Source: Chromatiales bacterium (GTDB lineage: Bacteria; Pseudomonadota; Gammaproteobacteria; Steroidobacterales; GCA-2729495). Taken from it: a stretch of 64,000 nucleotides of DNA. Of the stretch, positions 15,229 through 25,539 are shown piece after piece. Within the stretch, counting starts at the first letter, position 1, and every line of letters starts with the position of its first letter. The stretch is from positions 186,001 through 250,000 of the forward strand of contig JACKNI010000001.1 of assembly GCA_024234935.1 (NCBI GenBank). The letters are read 5' to 3'. A program made the translations under genes and the position numbers. Below the pieces are notes generated by a model. The model worked only from the letters and a program-made list of their open reading frames with translations, was not told the DNA's origin and did not search any database.

Positions 15229-16019
15229 GGCTGGTGACCGGGAGCAGTAAAGCGCGCAACCCCCGGCCTGGACCGCGTCAGCAGCGGGTCCTTGAAACCA
15301 TCGGTGTGCAGATCTGGGTGCCGCGTCGGGCAGCGGAAGCAGACCTGTCCGCACCAGCACCCGTACTTGCACCCGCACCTGTGTCACTGCCGACCCCTGA
15401 GCCGGGCAGCGAGCAAAGTCCCGCCCAGGTGCGTGCGCCGGCAGCCGAGGCGGATGCGGCCTCGTGCGCCTGGGTTGCACTCGAAGCCGAGGTTGCCAGC
15501 TGTACCCGCTGTGCCCTGCACCAGACGCGGACCCGGACCGTCTTCGGAACCGGTTCGCACCAGGCGCGCTGGCTGGTGATCGGCGAGGCGCCCGGTGCCG
15601 ATGAAGACCGGCAGGGTGAGCCTTTCGTGGGCCGGGCAGGGCAGCTGCTGACGGAGATGCTGCGGGCGGTCGGGCTTTCCCGCGAGCAGGTGTTCATCGC
15701 CAATATCCTGAAATGTCGGCCGCCGGAAAACCGGGACCCAAAGCCTGAAGAAGCAAAGAGTTGTGAGAACTATCTCCTGCGACAGATTGATCTGATCAAG
15801 CCTGGCCTGATACTCGCTGTTGGCCGCATTGCCGCGCAGAATCTGCTCCAGGTGGATACGCCGATCGGCAAATTGCGGGGGCAGATTCATGAGTATGGTC
15901 CGGCGAGGATTCCGGTCGTCGTGACCTACCATCCGGCCTATCTGTTGCGCAGCCCCGGGCAGAAGGCGCGTTCCTGGGACGATCTGTGTCTGGCCCGCCG
16001 TATCGTCGCGCCGGTCTGA
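15225..16019 (+). CDS. Family 4/5-type uracil-DNA glycosylase with iron-sulfur cluster
   Basis: A 264-residue DNA repair enzyme removing uracil. An N-terminal helix (QQRVLETIGVQIWVPR) is joined by a long Ala/Pro linker (about 40-80) to the catalytic core. Motifs: VIGEAPGADEDRQGEPFVGR, KCRPPENRDPKPEE, and VVVTYHPAYLLRSP with the catalytic His region. Four Cys (SCTRC, LKC and the Cys in KSCENY) would bind a [4Fe-4S] cluster. The GTG start at 15225 overlaps the pssA stop; a second GTG three codons on is possible. Confidence 0.9.
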   Translation: MRLVTGSSKARNPRPGPRQQRVLETIGVQIWVPRRAAEADLSAPAPVLAPAPVSLPTPEPGSEQSPAQVRAPAAEADAASCAWVALEAEVASCTRCALHQTRTRTVFGTGSHQARWLVIGEAPGADEDRQGEPFVGRAGQLLTEMLRAVGLSREQVFIANILKCRPPENRDPKPEEAKSCENYLLRQIDLIKPGLILAVGRIAAQNLLQVDTPIGKLRGQIHEYGPARIPVVVTYHPAYLLRSPGQKARSWDDLCLARRIVAPV

Positions 16020-16029
16020 GGCTGCCTCG

Positions 16030-16506
16030 ATGAGCGCCGAACCCCGATATCTTCCGCCGCTCATTCGCGAGATGCGCCAGACCGATCTGGCGACAGTCGC
16101 CGGTATCGAGCGCGGTGCCTATGAGTTCCCCTGGAGTCCCGGCATCTTTCGCGACTGTCTGCTGGCTGGCTATACGAGTCTGGTTCTGGAGCAGGGTGCC
16201 GCGGTGATCGGCTACGGAATCATGTCGGTCGCCGCCGGAGAAGCACATCTGCTCAATCTCGCGCTCGCGCCATCAGCACGTGGTCAGGGACACGGCCGGC
16301 GGCTGCTGGAACACCTGCTGGATCTTGCCCGTGGAGCGGGTGTCGAGGGCGTGTACCTCGAGGTGCGGCCAAGCAATCGTGATGCGCTTGCCCTTTATCA
16401 TGGTGCCGGCTTCGAGGTGATCGGAAGGCGGCGGGCTTACTATCGCGCGGTCGGCGGCGCCGAGGACGCGGTGGTACTGGTGCGGCGTCTGCGGCGGCAG
16501 CGCTGA
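16030..16506 (+). CDS. rimI: Ribosomal protein S18-alanine N-acetyltransferase
   Basis: A 158-residue GNAT acetyltransferase. It has IREMRQTDLATVAGIERGAY at the N-terminus, the acetyl-CoA loop RGQGHGRRLLEHLL, and VYLEVRPSNRDALALYHGAGF, the RimI-specific C-terminal part. RimI acetylates the N-terminal Ala of bS18; the S18 gene is at 52055 in this window but begins MSKYF. The operon pssA-udg-rimI is common. Confidence 0.9.
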   Translation: MSAEPRYLPPLIREMRQTDLATVAGIERGAYEFPWSPGIFRDCLLAGYTSLVLEQGAAVIGYGIMSVAAGEAHLLNLALAPSARGQGHGRRLLEHLLDLARGAGVEGVYLEVRPSNRDALALYHGAGFEVIGRRRAYYRAVGGAEDAVVLVRRLRRQR

Positions 16507-16518
16507 GCGCTGCGCGGC

Positions 16519-17838
16519 ATGCAGCCTCCCGGGTCCAATCAACACGGGTCGGGTTTGCCCGGCTCGAAGCGGCTCTGGCGCAATCGACCGATACTCGCCT
16601 GGGCATTTTATGACTGGGCCAATTCGGCATTCTCGCTCCTGGTGGTCACGGCATTCGTGCCGCTCATGCTCGGCGGCTTCTGGAACGATGGCGCGGCCTC
16701 GCCGCTGACAACCTTTCGTCTGGGCGTGGGTAACGGCATCGCGAGTGCCGTCGTCGTCCTGCTCGCGCCGCTGCTTGGCGCGATGACCGACCGGGCAGGC
16801 CGCAGAAAACCCTGGCTGGCCGCATTCACCGCGCTGGGCGTGCTGGCGACCGTCGGACTGGCAGCGGTCGGACCAGGTGGCTGGCCGCTGGCGATGGTCT
16901 GTTTTGTGCTGGGCTCGATCGGCTTTTTTGCCGCCAACAGCCTGTACGACGCGCTGCTCATCGATGTTTCCCCGCCAGCTTCATACGACCGTGTGTCGGC
17001 GCTGGGCTATGCGCTGGGTTATCTGGGCAGCGCACTCCTGTTCGTGCTGAGCATCGCCATGCTTGTGCAGCCGGAACGCTTTGGTTTTGCCAGCGCGGTG
17101 GCAAGCATCCGGTTTTCGTTTCTGCTGGTTGCGCTCTGGTGGGCGGTGTTCACGCTGCCCTTGCTGTTCTGGGTCAGAGAGAGATCCACCGAACGCGCGC
17201 CCGCATCCGGTGGCCTGCGTGCCGGCTTCCGCCAGTTGTACCGCACCGTGCAGGCGGTGCGCGGTCAGCCGGAGCTGCTGCGCTTCCTCATCGCCTACTG
17301 GCTCTACATCGACGGGGTCTACACCATCATCAAGATGGCGGTGGACTACGGCCTGTCACAGGGGCTTTCATCCACGGATGTCACCGGCGCGATCATGCTC
17401 ACCAACTTAATCGGTTTTCCGGCTGCGATCGGTTTCGGGATGCTGGGCGACCGACTCGGTGCCCGCCGTGGCATCTATCTCGCCCTGGCGATCTATATCG
17501 TGGCGACAACCGCTGCGGTGTTCCTGAGAACAGCCACGGATTTCTATGTGCTGGCGATCACCATCGGTCTGGTACAGGGCGGTGTGCAGTCGCTGAGTCG
17601 TTCGCTCTATGCGCGACTCATTCCCGCTGAAAGTCGCGGCGAGTATTTCGGTTTCTACAACATGATGGGAAAGTTTTCATCGATAGTCGGGCCGGTGCTT
17701 GCGGGTACGGCCGCGTTGCTGTCGGGCAGCCAGCGCATCGGCATTCTTTCGATACTGTTGCTGTTTGCGGCCGGACTCTGGTTGCTCAGCCGCGTGCGCC
17801 TGCCGGCGGAAGCCGAAACTGCCGGACCAGGCGCCTGA
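16519..17838 (+). CDS. MFS transporter, UMF1/Atg22-like
   Basis: A 439-residue protein with about 12 membrane segments. The N-terminus ILAWAFYDWANSAFSLLV and the loop DRAGRRKPWL after helix 3 match the UMF1 (Atg22-like) branch of the major facilitator superfamily, inferred exporters of amino acids or similar solutes. The substrate is unknown. The last 53 bases overlap the 3' end of the convergent transglutaminase gene, so both C-termini are encoded by the same DNA on opposite strands. Confidence 0.88.
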   Translation: MQPPGSNQHGSGLPGSKRLWRNRPILAWAFYDWANSAFSLLVVTAFVPLMLGGFWNDGAASPLTTFRLGVGNGIASAVVVLLAPLLGAMTDRAGRRKPWLAAFTALGVLATVGLAAVGPGGWPLAMVCFVLGSIGFFAANSLYDALLIDVSPPASYDRVSALGYALGYLGSALLFVLSIAMLVQPERFGFASAVASIRFSFLLVALWWAVFTLPLLFWVRERSTERAPASGGLRAGFRQLYRTVQAVRGQPELLRFLIAYWLYIDGVYTIIKMAVDYGLSQGLSSTDVTGAIMLTNLIGFPAAIGFGMLGDRLGARRGIYLALAIYIVATTAAVFLRTATDFYVLAITIGLVQGGVQSLSRSLYARLIPAESRGEYFGFYNMMGKFSSIVGPVLAGTAALLSGSQRIGILSILLLFAAGLWLLSRVRLPAEAETAGPGA

Positions 17839-19825
17839 AGCGCAGCACCTCGGCGCGCTCCGGTATGCCCTCATAGCGGAGGCGCAGGTAGAGTGCGGTC
17901 AGGCTGCGGAGCGGGGCGGCTAGTTCCGGCCGCGCGGCGATGAGCACTGCTGCATATTCGGTGGGCGCCTCACCGGGCTTTCGCTGGCGAGCCAGCCGGG
18001 CCAGCCGGTTGCACAGGTACTGCCAGCTCTCTTCGAGCGGATCCGGTTTGGCACCCCGATTGCGCAGCGTCAGCCAGGTAAAGAGCAGCAGGATGATGCT
18101 GACGGTAGCTGCGCAGACCATTGCCAGATCCCGCAGTGTGGGCGAGGCAAAGCCGAGTCTGCCCAGCAGCGCACTCTGCTGGTCGGGGCCGAAAGCGAGT
18201 ACCCAGCGGTCCCACTGCGCGTTGAGCGCATCCCAGCCGAAGGCCACGCGCCCCAGCCACGGACTGCTCCCGAGAAGCGGCAGTTCGGTGGTGACCGATC
18301 CGGGCAGCGCCGCGGCCATTCCGGCATCGACCCGTTGTGGTGCGACTGCAGCGGTCGGATCGTAGCGTTGCCAGTAACCGTCGATCCAGACCTCGGTCCA
18401 GGCATGAGCATCGGATTGGCGCACGATCCAGTAGTCAGCCAGCGGGTTTGGCTCACCGCCCTGATAACCGGTCACCACACGTGCCGGGATACCCGCCGCG
18501 CGCGCCAGCAGGGCAAATGCCGATGCGTAGTGTTCGCAGAAACCACTGCGCGTGCGGAACAGGAAGTCGTCTACCGGCTGGTCGCCGAGCGGCGGCGGCT
18601 CGAGGGTGTAGTAATAGGCCTGCTGCCTGAACATGCCGAGCACGCTGCGCAGGTAGGCGCGGTCGGATCCGGCTGCGGCGCGCATCTCGGCGGCGAGTGC
18701 CGTGCTGCGCGGATTGCGCCCTGCGCTGACTTCGCGTGTGGCCTGTTCCGGTTCCCGTGCATCGCGAAAGCGCGGCGTCGCCACCGAGCGTCCGCGCCAT
18801 GCGCTGCGCGTGGCGACCGGTCGGGCGCTCAGCAGTTCGCGGGCTGGACTCAGGGAGGCATCGGCGATATCCCAGCTGAGTGGTGATTCGAGCGGCAACA
18901 GCCAGCGCTGGTGATGCGGCTCCAGCATGATTTCATAGCTGTAGATGGCTGCGCCTGCCGCGCTGGGCGGGAGCGGCCGGCCCGACTTCTGTCGACGCGC
19001 CGAGTCGGGCAGCGCGCGCCAGCGACGTCCGTCGAAGCTCTCGAGTACCGGTCCGCGCCAGTAGAGTTGCGAGCGATCCGGCGGTGTCCCGTCAAAGCGC
19101 ACGCGAAATGCGGCTTCGGATGAGCGCGCAAGCGAAGTGATGTCGCCCGGGCTCATCTGGCTCGACAGACCGGTGCGGCCGTTCTGCGCACCGGAGGGCA
19201 GTGCCCACAAGGGTCCGGGCAGACGCGGAAAGAGCAGGAACAGGGCGAGAGCCAGCGGTACGGCGTGCATCAGCAGCCGTGCAGTCAGCAGCAGCGCGGT
19301 CAATGGTGTCATTACCTGCCTGTTGCGCGCCGCCTGGAGCAGGGCGACGGTGCCGGTCACCACGCCTGCTGCCAGCAGCGGCACGCTGCCGAGTGACTGT
19401 TCGCGCAGAAAAGCCGCAAACAGCACGAACCATGCGATCAGCACTACCAGGCTGCGATCGCGCGCGCTGTGCGTCTCGAGCAGTTTGAGCGCAAGCATGA
19501 TCAGGAGCAGTGCGGAGCCGGCCTCGAGTCCGGAAATCTGCCGATAGACGACGCCGACTGCGAGCGCGCTGCCAAGCGTAAGCGTGCCGCGCAGCATGGT
19601 GCCGGGCATCGGCCAGCGCTTGAGCGCTGCTCCGATGCGCCAGATGGCTGCGACCAGGACGATGGCGGAGATCCAGAACGGCAGAGTGCGAAGGTGCGGT
19701 GCGCTGACCACGGCGATCAGCAGCAGCAGCCAGAGCAGCTGCGCAACAGAAGCCTCATCGGGTGCGGGAATCCCTTGCGCACGCCATCCACGCAGGACCT
19801 GGCGGCCATGTCGCTCAGCCGTCAT
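17786..19825 (-). CDS. TgpA-like membrane protein with transglutaminase domain (DUF3488)
   Basis: 679 residues. The N-terminal about 210 residues hold about six membrane helices (DUF3488). A long periplasmic part carries the transglutaminase core: GFCEHYASAFALLARAAGIP with the catalytic Cys, SDAHAWTEVWIDG with His, and YDPTAAVAPQ with Asp. One further helix (about 560-580) precedes a cytoplasmic DUF4129-like tail. Such proteins act on the envelope and are needed for viability in Pseudomonas. It is the last gene of the MoxR-DUF58-TgpA operon and overlaps the DUF58 gene by 11 bases. Confidence 0.9.
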   Translation of the reverse strand: MTAERHGRQVLRGWRAQGIPAPDEASVAQLLWLLLLIAVVSAPHLRTLPFWISAIVLVAAIWRIGAALKRWPMPGTMLRGTLTLGSALAVGVVYRQISGLEAGSALLLIMLALKLLETHSARDRSLVVLIAWFVLFAAFLREQSLGSVPLLAAGVVTGTVALLQAARNRQVMTPLTALLLTARLLMHAVPLALALFLLFPRLPGPLWALPSGAQNGRTGLSSQMSPGDITSLARSSEAAFRVRFDGTPPDRSQLYWRGPVLESFDGRRWRALPDSARRQKSGRPLPPSAAGAAIYSYEIMLEPHHQRWLLPLESPLSWDIADASLSPARELLSARPVATRSAWRGRSVATPRFRDAREPEQATREVSAGRNPRSTALAAEMRAAAGSDRAYLRSVLGMFRQQAYYYTLEPPPLGDQPVDDFLFRTRSGFCEHYASAFALLARAAGIPARVVTGYQGGEPNPLADYWIVRQSDAHAWTEVWIDGYWQRYDPTAAVAPQRVDAGMAAALPGSVTTELPLLGSSPWLGRVAFGWDALNAQWDRWVLAFGPDQQSALLGRLGFASPTLRDLAMVCAATVSIILLLFTWLTLRNRGAKPDPLEESWQYLCNRLARLARQRKPGEAPTEYAAVLIAARPELAAPLRSLTALYLRLRYEGIPERAEVLRFRRLVRQFRLPPAGARG

Positions 19826-20759
19826 GCGCAGCCCCGGGGCTGAAGACCGCCAGCGTGGTCAGGCAACGGTGAAAGTGCTCGCGACCATTGTCTGGCGGCA
19901 GCACGACGCCCGGCAGCCGCAGGCCGTACGAACGCCCGTCGGCGTCGGCATCGAGGATCATGCGGGTCAGCAGCGAGAGCCTGGCCTCGGTGTCGGTGGT
20001 ACTCAGTGCATCCCAGTCGAACCAGCTTGAACCGGCGCCGCTGCGAAAATCCTTGGCCAGCAGCTGTCCGCTGCGCGCGAGCGCTTTCCAGGCGATACGC
20101 GCAGGCGACTCGCCCGGAACGGGAATGCGCAGGCCAACGAACTCGTCACTGCCGCGCAGGGTATCGCCTGCGTGTTCAAGGTCGGCTTCCTGTGCGGGCA
20201 GCGCTGCGGCGAGTTCCGCGGCAGGCTGTGGATAGACCATGAGTTCCCGGACGGGATACAGCCAGGCCCAGGCCTCGAACAGTCCGAAGGGATAACGCGT
20301 GCTGATGCGGATTTCCGGACAGGGCTGTGTGCCACGTCGTGTGGTGGGCAGGCACAGGCGCAGCTTCGCACTGCCACCTGCGGCGAGGTCGGCCGGTGGC
20401 GTCAGCGCGCGGGCGGGCCCCGCGCTGATCTGCCAGCGCGGACTGCGGCCCGGATTCGTGATGCGCACGCTGCACTCGATCATCTCGCCGGCGAATACCG
20501 GCGCACAGCCGTCGACCGTGAGCCGCAGGCCGGTGAGGTTTCTCTGGCAATGATGGATGCTCACCACGGTGACGGCCGTGAGCAGGAAGGCCAGCGCAAA
20601 ACCCATGTTGTTGCTGTAGTTCAGTGCGCCGAGCAACATGGTGAACAGGACGACGCCGAAGCCGAGTCCGATGCGGGTCGGGAGTATGTAGATTCGGCGC
20701 TGATGAAGTTCGATGCTGTCACCGTCGGCGCCCTGGCGGCGGCGGAACCAGCGCTGCAT
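19815..20759 (-). CDS. DUF58 domain membrane protein
   Basis: A 314-residue protein. After QRRIYILPTRIGLGF come two adjacent membrane helices (about 30-75). A beta-rich region follows, then the DUF58 core: GDTLRGSDEFVGLRIPVPGE and ARIAWKALARSGQLLAKDF. DUF58 proteins are partners of MoxR AAA+ ATPases and often carry a von Willebrand A-like fold. The ATG at 20759 is chosen; a GTG 13 codons upstream is possible. Its position between moxR and tgpA is the standard operon. Confidence 0.87.
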   Translation of the reverse strand: MQRWFRRRQGADGDSIELHQRRIYILPTRIGLGFGVVLFTMLLGALNYSNNMGFALAFLLTAVTVVSIHHCQRNLTGLRLTVDGCAPVFAGEMIECSVRITNPGRSPRWQISAGPARALTPPADLAAGGSAKLRLCLPTTRRGTQPCPEIRISTRYPFGLFEAWAWLYPVRELMVYPQPAAELAAALPAQEADLEHAGDTLRGSDEFVGLRIPVPGESPARIAWKALARSGQLLAKDFRSGAGSSWFDWDALSTTDTEARLSLLTRMILDADADGRSYGLRLPGVVLPPDNGREHFHRCLTTLAVFSPGAAHDG

Positions 20760-20823
20760 CAGCGCTGCCAGTGTCGGGCGGGAAAGTAACGTGTCCACAG
20801 CGCTGTGCGACAGGTGCCCGGAC

Positions 20824-21786
<963 letters not shown>

Positions 21787-21951
21787 GGCCGGGTTCCGCT
21801 CGGGTCGGTTTCATCGGGAAGATAGCATGTCATCCTGCCCGAATCGGCGGCGGGCAGGCGCGAACTGCGGCACAGATCCGCCCGCGTACCGTCACATTTG
21901 TGCTCATGCCATACTCAGCTGCCGGGCATTGCCTGATTGCCGGAGAATGCC

Positions 21952-22377
21952 ATGACAGGTTTTACGCCAGGCGGCCGCTCCGAGGACGAGTGGCGACAGC
22001 TGCTGGATGGCGATCGTTGCAGGGTGCTGTTCCAGGAGGGAACAGAGCCACCCTTCAGCAGCGTGCTGAACGAGGAGAAGCGCGCGGGGACATACATCTG
22101 TGCGGCATGTCACTTGCCGCTTTTCGCCAGCGAGGGCAAGTTCGACAGCGGTACCGGCTGGCCGAGTTTCTTCCAGCCGATTGATCCGGCCAATGTCGCC
22201 ACCCGGCGCGATTTCCGGCTGCTGCTGCCGCGTACCGAGTATCACTGCGCACGCTGTGGCGGTCACCAGGGCCATGTTTTCGGTGACGGACCGCCACCGA
22301 CCGGGCAGCGCTACTGCAACAATGGACTGGCGCTGGTCTTCGTACCCGAAGGAGAGCCGCTGCCGGATCTGCGCTGA
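21952..22377 (+). CDS. msrB: Peptide-methionine (R)-S-oxide reductase
   Basis: A 141-residue enzyme that repairs R-methionine sulfoxide. Both zinc-binding CxxC pairs are present (CAACHLPLF and CARCGGHQGHVF), with the family signatures FDSGTGWPSFF and the catalytic Cys in RYCNNGLAL. There is no signal peptide, so it is cytoplasmic. The ATG at 21952 has CCGGAGA upstream; an in-frame TTG five codons earlier is less likely. It converges with valS. Confidence 0.95.
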   Translation: MTGFTPGGRSEDEWRQLLDGDRCRVLFQEGTEPPFSSVLNEEKRAGTYICAACHLPLFASEGKFDSGTGWPSFFQPIDPANVATRRDFRLLLPRTEYHCARCGGHQGHVFGDGPPPTGQRYCNNGLALVFVPEGEPLPDLR

Positions 22378-22410
22378 AGGCCGGCTCGTCGCTGATCGGT
22401 CTGTTGCGCC

Positions 22411-25245
22411 TCAGAGCGCCGCGAGCTGCTTCAGCTGCTCGTCGAGCTTGGCCAGGTCGCGACGCAGCGCCGCCTGCCGTTCCCGTTCCTTCTCGACCAC
22501 GGCGGCTGGCGCATTATTGACGAAGCTTTCGGTTGCAAGCTTGGTGTCGATGCGAGCGAGGTCCGCACTGAGCTTTTGCTGGTTCTTTTCCAGTCGCGAA
22601 CGTTCTGCTGCCACGTCGATCAGGCCGGCCATCGGCACCAGGATTTTCAGATTGCCGAGCAGGGCCGTCGCACAGGCCGGTGGCGTTTCTCCGCCCGGCA
22701 GCAGACGGATTTCCGTGAGTCGCGCCAGATCGCGCAGATAACGTGCGTGCACATCGAGCAGTTGCTGATCGGCGGTCGTCGCATCCTGCAGCAGCACGGT
22801 CAGCCGCTTGCCCGGCGGAATATCCATCTCGCCGCGAATCTGCCGGACCCCGAGTACAAAGTCCTGGATCCACTGCAGTTCCGCTTCCGCTGCTTCATCG
22901 ACCGGAAACCGCGACGGGTCAGGCCAGCTCTGCAGCATGATCGTTTCGCCGCAGGCCCCCGCAAGCGGCGCCACGCGTTGCCATATTTCCTCGCTGATGA
23001 AAGGCATCAGCGGGTGTATGGCGCGCAGCATGCTCTCCAGTATGGTGATCAGCGTACGCCGGGTCTGCGCCTGTTCGGCAGCGGAGGCGCCGCCATCGAG
23101 CAGCAGCGGTTTGACGAGCTCCAGGTACCAGTCGCAGTACTCGTTCCAGATGAATTCATATAGCGCACGTGCGGCCAGGTCGAAGCGATAGTCGGCAAAA
23201 TGGGCGGCAACAGCCTCCACGGTCCGGCTGAAGCGCGACAGTATCCAGCGGTCAGGAAGGCTCAGGGTATTCATGCCGGCGCTGCCCCGCGCGATTTCCC
23301 GGTCGGTGACATTCATCAGCACGAAGCGCGCGGCATTCCATATCTTGTTGCAGAAGTTGCGGTAGCCCTCGATGCGGTTCATGTCGAAGCGGATATCGCG
23401 ACCGGTGCTGGCCAGCGCGGCAAAGGTAAAGCGCAGCGCGTCGGTACCGAAATCAGCGATGCCGTTCGGAAACTGCTTGCGCGTGGCTTTCTCGATCTGC
23501 GGCTTCAGCTGTGGCTGCATGAGGCCGGTGGTCCGTTTGGCGATCAGGCTCGGCAGGTCGATGCCGTCGATCAGGTCGAGCGGATCGATGATGTTGCCCT
23601 TGGACTTCGACATCTTGTCGCCGTTTTCGTCGCGGATGAGGCCGGTGATGTACACCTCGCGGAACGGCACGTCGCCGGCAAACTTCAGGCCGAACATGAT
23701 CATGCGCGCGACCCAGAAGAAGATGATGTCGAAGCCAGTGACCAGCACACTGCCGGGATAGAAGGTCTTCAGTGCCGTGGTCTGTTCCGGCCAGCCCAGT
23801 GTCGAGAAGGGCCACAGTGCCGAGGAAAACCAGGTGTCGAGCACATCCTCGTCCTGGCGCAGCGTGACGCTGGCAGGGATCCGGTGTTTCTCGCGTACCT
23901 CTGTTTCGCTGTGGCCGACAAAGACCTGCCCCTGCTCGTCATACCAGGCGGGTATGCGGTGGCCCCACCAGAGCTGCCGGCTGATGCACCAGTCCTGGAT
24001 GTTGTGCATCCACTGGTAATAGGTCTTCGTCCAGTTCTCCGGCACAAAGCGGATCCGGCCCTGTTCGACGGCAGCGATGGCCGGTTCGGCGAGCGGCGCG
24101 ATCTTCACGTACCACTGATCGGTGAGCCAGGGTTCGAGCACGGCATTGCTGCGGTCGCCGCGCGGAACCTGCAGGGTATGGGCGTCGATACGCTCGACCA
24201 GTTCCTGCGCCTCCAGCAGTTCCACGACGCGCTTGCGGGCGGCGAAACGATCCACGCCGCGCAGGTCGGCGGGAATCTCGGCAAAGGCCTGCGCCGGGTC
24301 ATAGCCGGAGCCATGCGCATCGGCACGGCTGAGTATCTTCGCGTCGCGGTCGAAGATGTTGATCAGCGGCAGGGAATGCCGCTTGCCGACCTCGTAATCG
24401 TTGAAGTCATGTCCCGGGGTGATCTTGACGCAGCCGGAACCGAACCCGGGATCCACGTAGTCATCGGCGATGACCGGGATCAGGCGGTTCGTCAGTGGCA
24501 GACGGATCTGCCTGCCGACCAGATCGCGGTAGCGCGCATCGGCCGGATTGACCGCCACCGCGGTGTCGCCCAGCATGGTCTCGGGACGCGTGGTGGCGAC
24601 CACGACATGTCCGGAGCCATCGGCAAGCGGATAACGGAAGTGCCACAGCGAGCCTTGCCCCGCTTCAGACTGTACTTCCAGGTCTGAAAGCGCGGTGTGC
24701 AGCACGGGATCCCAGTTGACGAGACGCTTGCCGCGATAGATGAGCCCCTCGGCATGCAGCCTGACGAAAACTTCCGTGACCGCCTGCGAAAGTCCCTCGT
24801 CCATCGTGAAGCGATCGCGGGACCAGTCCACTGAATTGCCGAGGCGGCGCATCTGCCGCGAAATCGTGCCGCCCGATTCCTGCTTCCACTGCCAGACGCG
24901 GGAGAGGAATTCCTCGCGGCCGAGATCCTGGCGGGTCTTGCCTTCGGCATTGAGCTGACGCTCGACGACCATCTGCGTCGCGATGCCGGCGTGATCGGTA
25001 CCCGGTTGCCAGAGCACGTTGTCGCCACGCATGCGGTGAAAGCGGGTCAGCGCATCCTGCAGCGTGTGCTGGAAGGCATGGCCCATGTGCAGTGTGCCCG
25101 TCACATTGGGCGGCGGGATCATGATGCAGTAGGGGGCGCCGCGGCCCGAGGGCGCGAAATAGCCGGCGCTTTCCCACTGCGTGTACCACTTCTGTTCGAT
25201 GGCCGCCGGCTGGTAGGCCTTGTCCATGGGCGATTCGGAATCCAC
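22411..25245 (-). CDS. valS: Valyl-tRNA synthetase
   Basis: 944 residues, typical size. Class I HIGH-type motif in PPPNVTGTLHMGHAF (about 47-61), KMSKS in DKMSKSKGN (about 552-560), the CP1 editing domain between them, and a C-terminal coiled coil (AAERSRLEKNQQKL ...) that binds tRNA. The GTG at 25245 is chosen because GGAG lies 7 bases upstream within the end of the preceding gene; an ATG six codons on is the alternative. Part of the pepA-holC-small gene-valS operon. Confidence 0.97.
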   Translation of the reverse strand: MDSESPMDKAYQPAAIEQKWYTQWESAGYFAPSGRGAPYCIMIPPPNVTGTLHMGHAFQHTLQDALTRFHRMRGDNVLWQPGTDHAGIATQMVVERQLNAEGKTRQDLGREEFLSRVWQWKQESGGTISRQMRRLGNSVDWSRDRFTMDEGLSQAVTEVFVRLHAEGLIYRGKRLVNWDPVLHTALSDLEVQSEAGQGSLWHFRYPLADGSGHVVVATTRPETMLGDTAVAVNPADARYRDLVGRQIRLPLTNRLIPVIADDYVDPGFGSGCVKITPGHDFNDYEVGKRHSLPLINIFDRDAKILSRADAHGSGYDPAQAFAEIPADLRGVDRFAARKRVVELLEAQELVERIDAHTLQVPRGDRSNAVLEPWLTDQWYVKIAPLAEPAIAAVEQGRIRFVPENWTKTYYQWMHNIQDWCISRQLWWGHRIPAWYDEQGQVFVGHSETEVREKHRIPASVTLRQDEDVLDTWFSSALWPFSTLGWPEQTTALKTFYPGSVLVTGFDIIFFWVARMIMFGLKFAGDVPFREVYITGLIRDENGDKMSKSKGNIIDPLDLIDGIDLPSLIAKRTTGLMQPQLKPQIEKATRKQFPNGIADFGTDALRFTFAALASTGRDIRFDMNRIEGYRNFCNKIWNAARFVLMNVTDREIARGSAGMNTLSLPDRWILSRFSRTVEAVAAHFADYRFDLAARALYEFIWNEYCDWYLELVKPLLLDGGASAAEQAQTRRTLITILESMLRAIHPLMPFISEEIWQRVAPLAGACGETIMLQSWPDPSRFPVDEAAEAELQWIQDFVLGVRQIRGEMDIPPGKRLTVLLQDATTADQQLLDVHARYLRDLARLTEIRLLPGGETPPACATALLGNLKILVPMAGLIDVAAERSRLEKNQQKLSADLARIDTKLATESFVNNAPAAVVEKERERQAALRRDLAKLDEQLKQLAAL

Positions 25246-25249
25246 GCAG

Positions 25250-25534
25250 CTACTCCGGGGTTTCGTTGTCGAAATGCTCGCGGAGTACCTGGTCGATCAG
25301 TTCCGGGAGTTCGTTGCGCAGCCGGCTGACGACTTCGTCGAACAGCACGGCTTCCATTTCCTTGAATGCGCCGTGCAGCAGCTTTTCGACAAGCATGAAA
25401 CTGCCGGTGGCAATTCTCACCTGCAGTTCGGCGAGTTCACTCTCGCTGAGTGCAGGACGCGTCAGTTCATCAGCAGCGCTGCGTCGTGGTCTGGCGACGA
25501 TATCGGTCAGTACGGGGATCCTGGTTCTGTCCAT
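25250..25534 (-). CDS. Small conserved-looking protein of unknown function (between holC and valS)
   Basis: 94 residues, soluble, predicted helical and acidic. It reads MDRTRIPVLTDIVARPRRSA, then LSESELAELQVRIATG and a C-terminal amphipathic helix (LPELIDQVLREHFDN). No family was recognised. It lies in a tight run, 5 bases after holC and 4 bases before valS, and has coding character like its neighbours, so it is likely real and co-expressed. Small acidic proteins at this position occur in other gammaproteobacteria (recollection, not checked). Confidence 0.75.
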   Translation of the reverse strand: MDRTRIPVLTDIVARPRRSAADELTRPALSESELAELQVRIATGSFMLVEKLLHGAFKEMEAVLFDEVVSRLRNELPELIDQVLREHFDNETPE

Positions 25535-25539
25535 GACGA

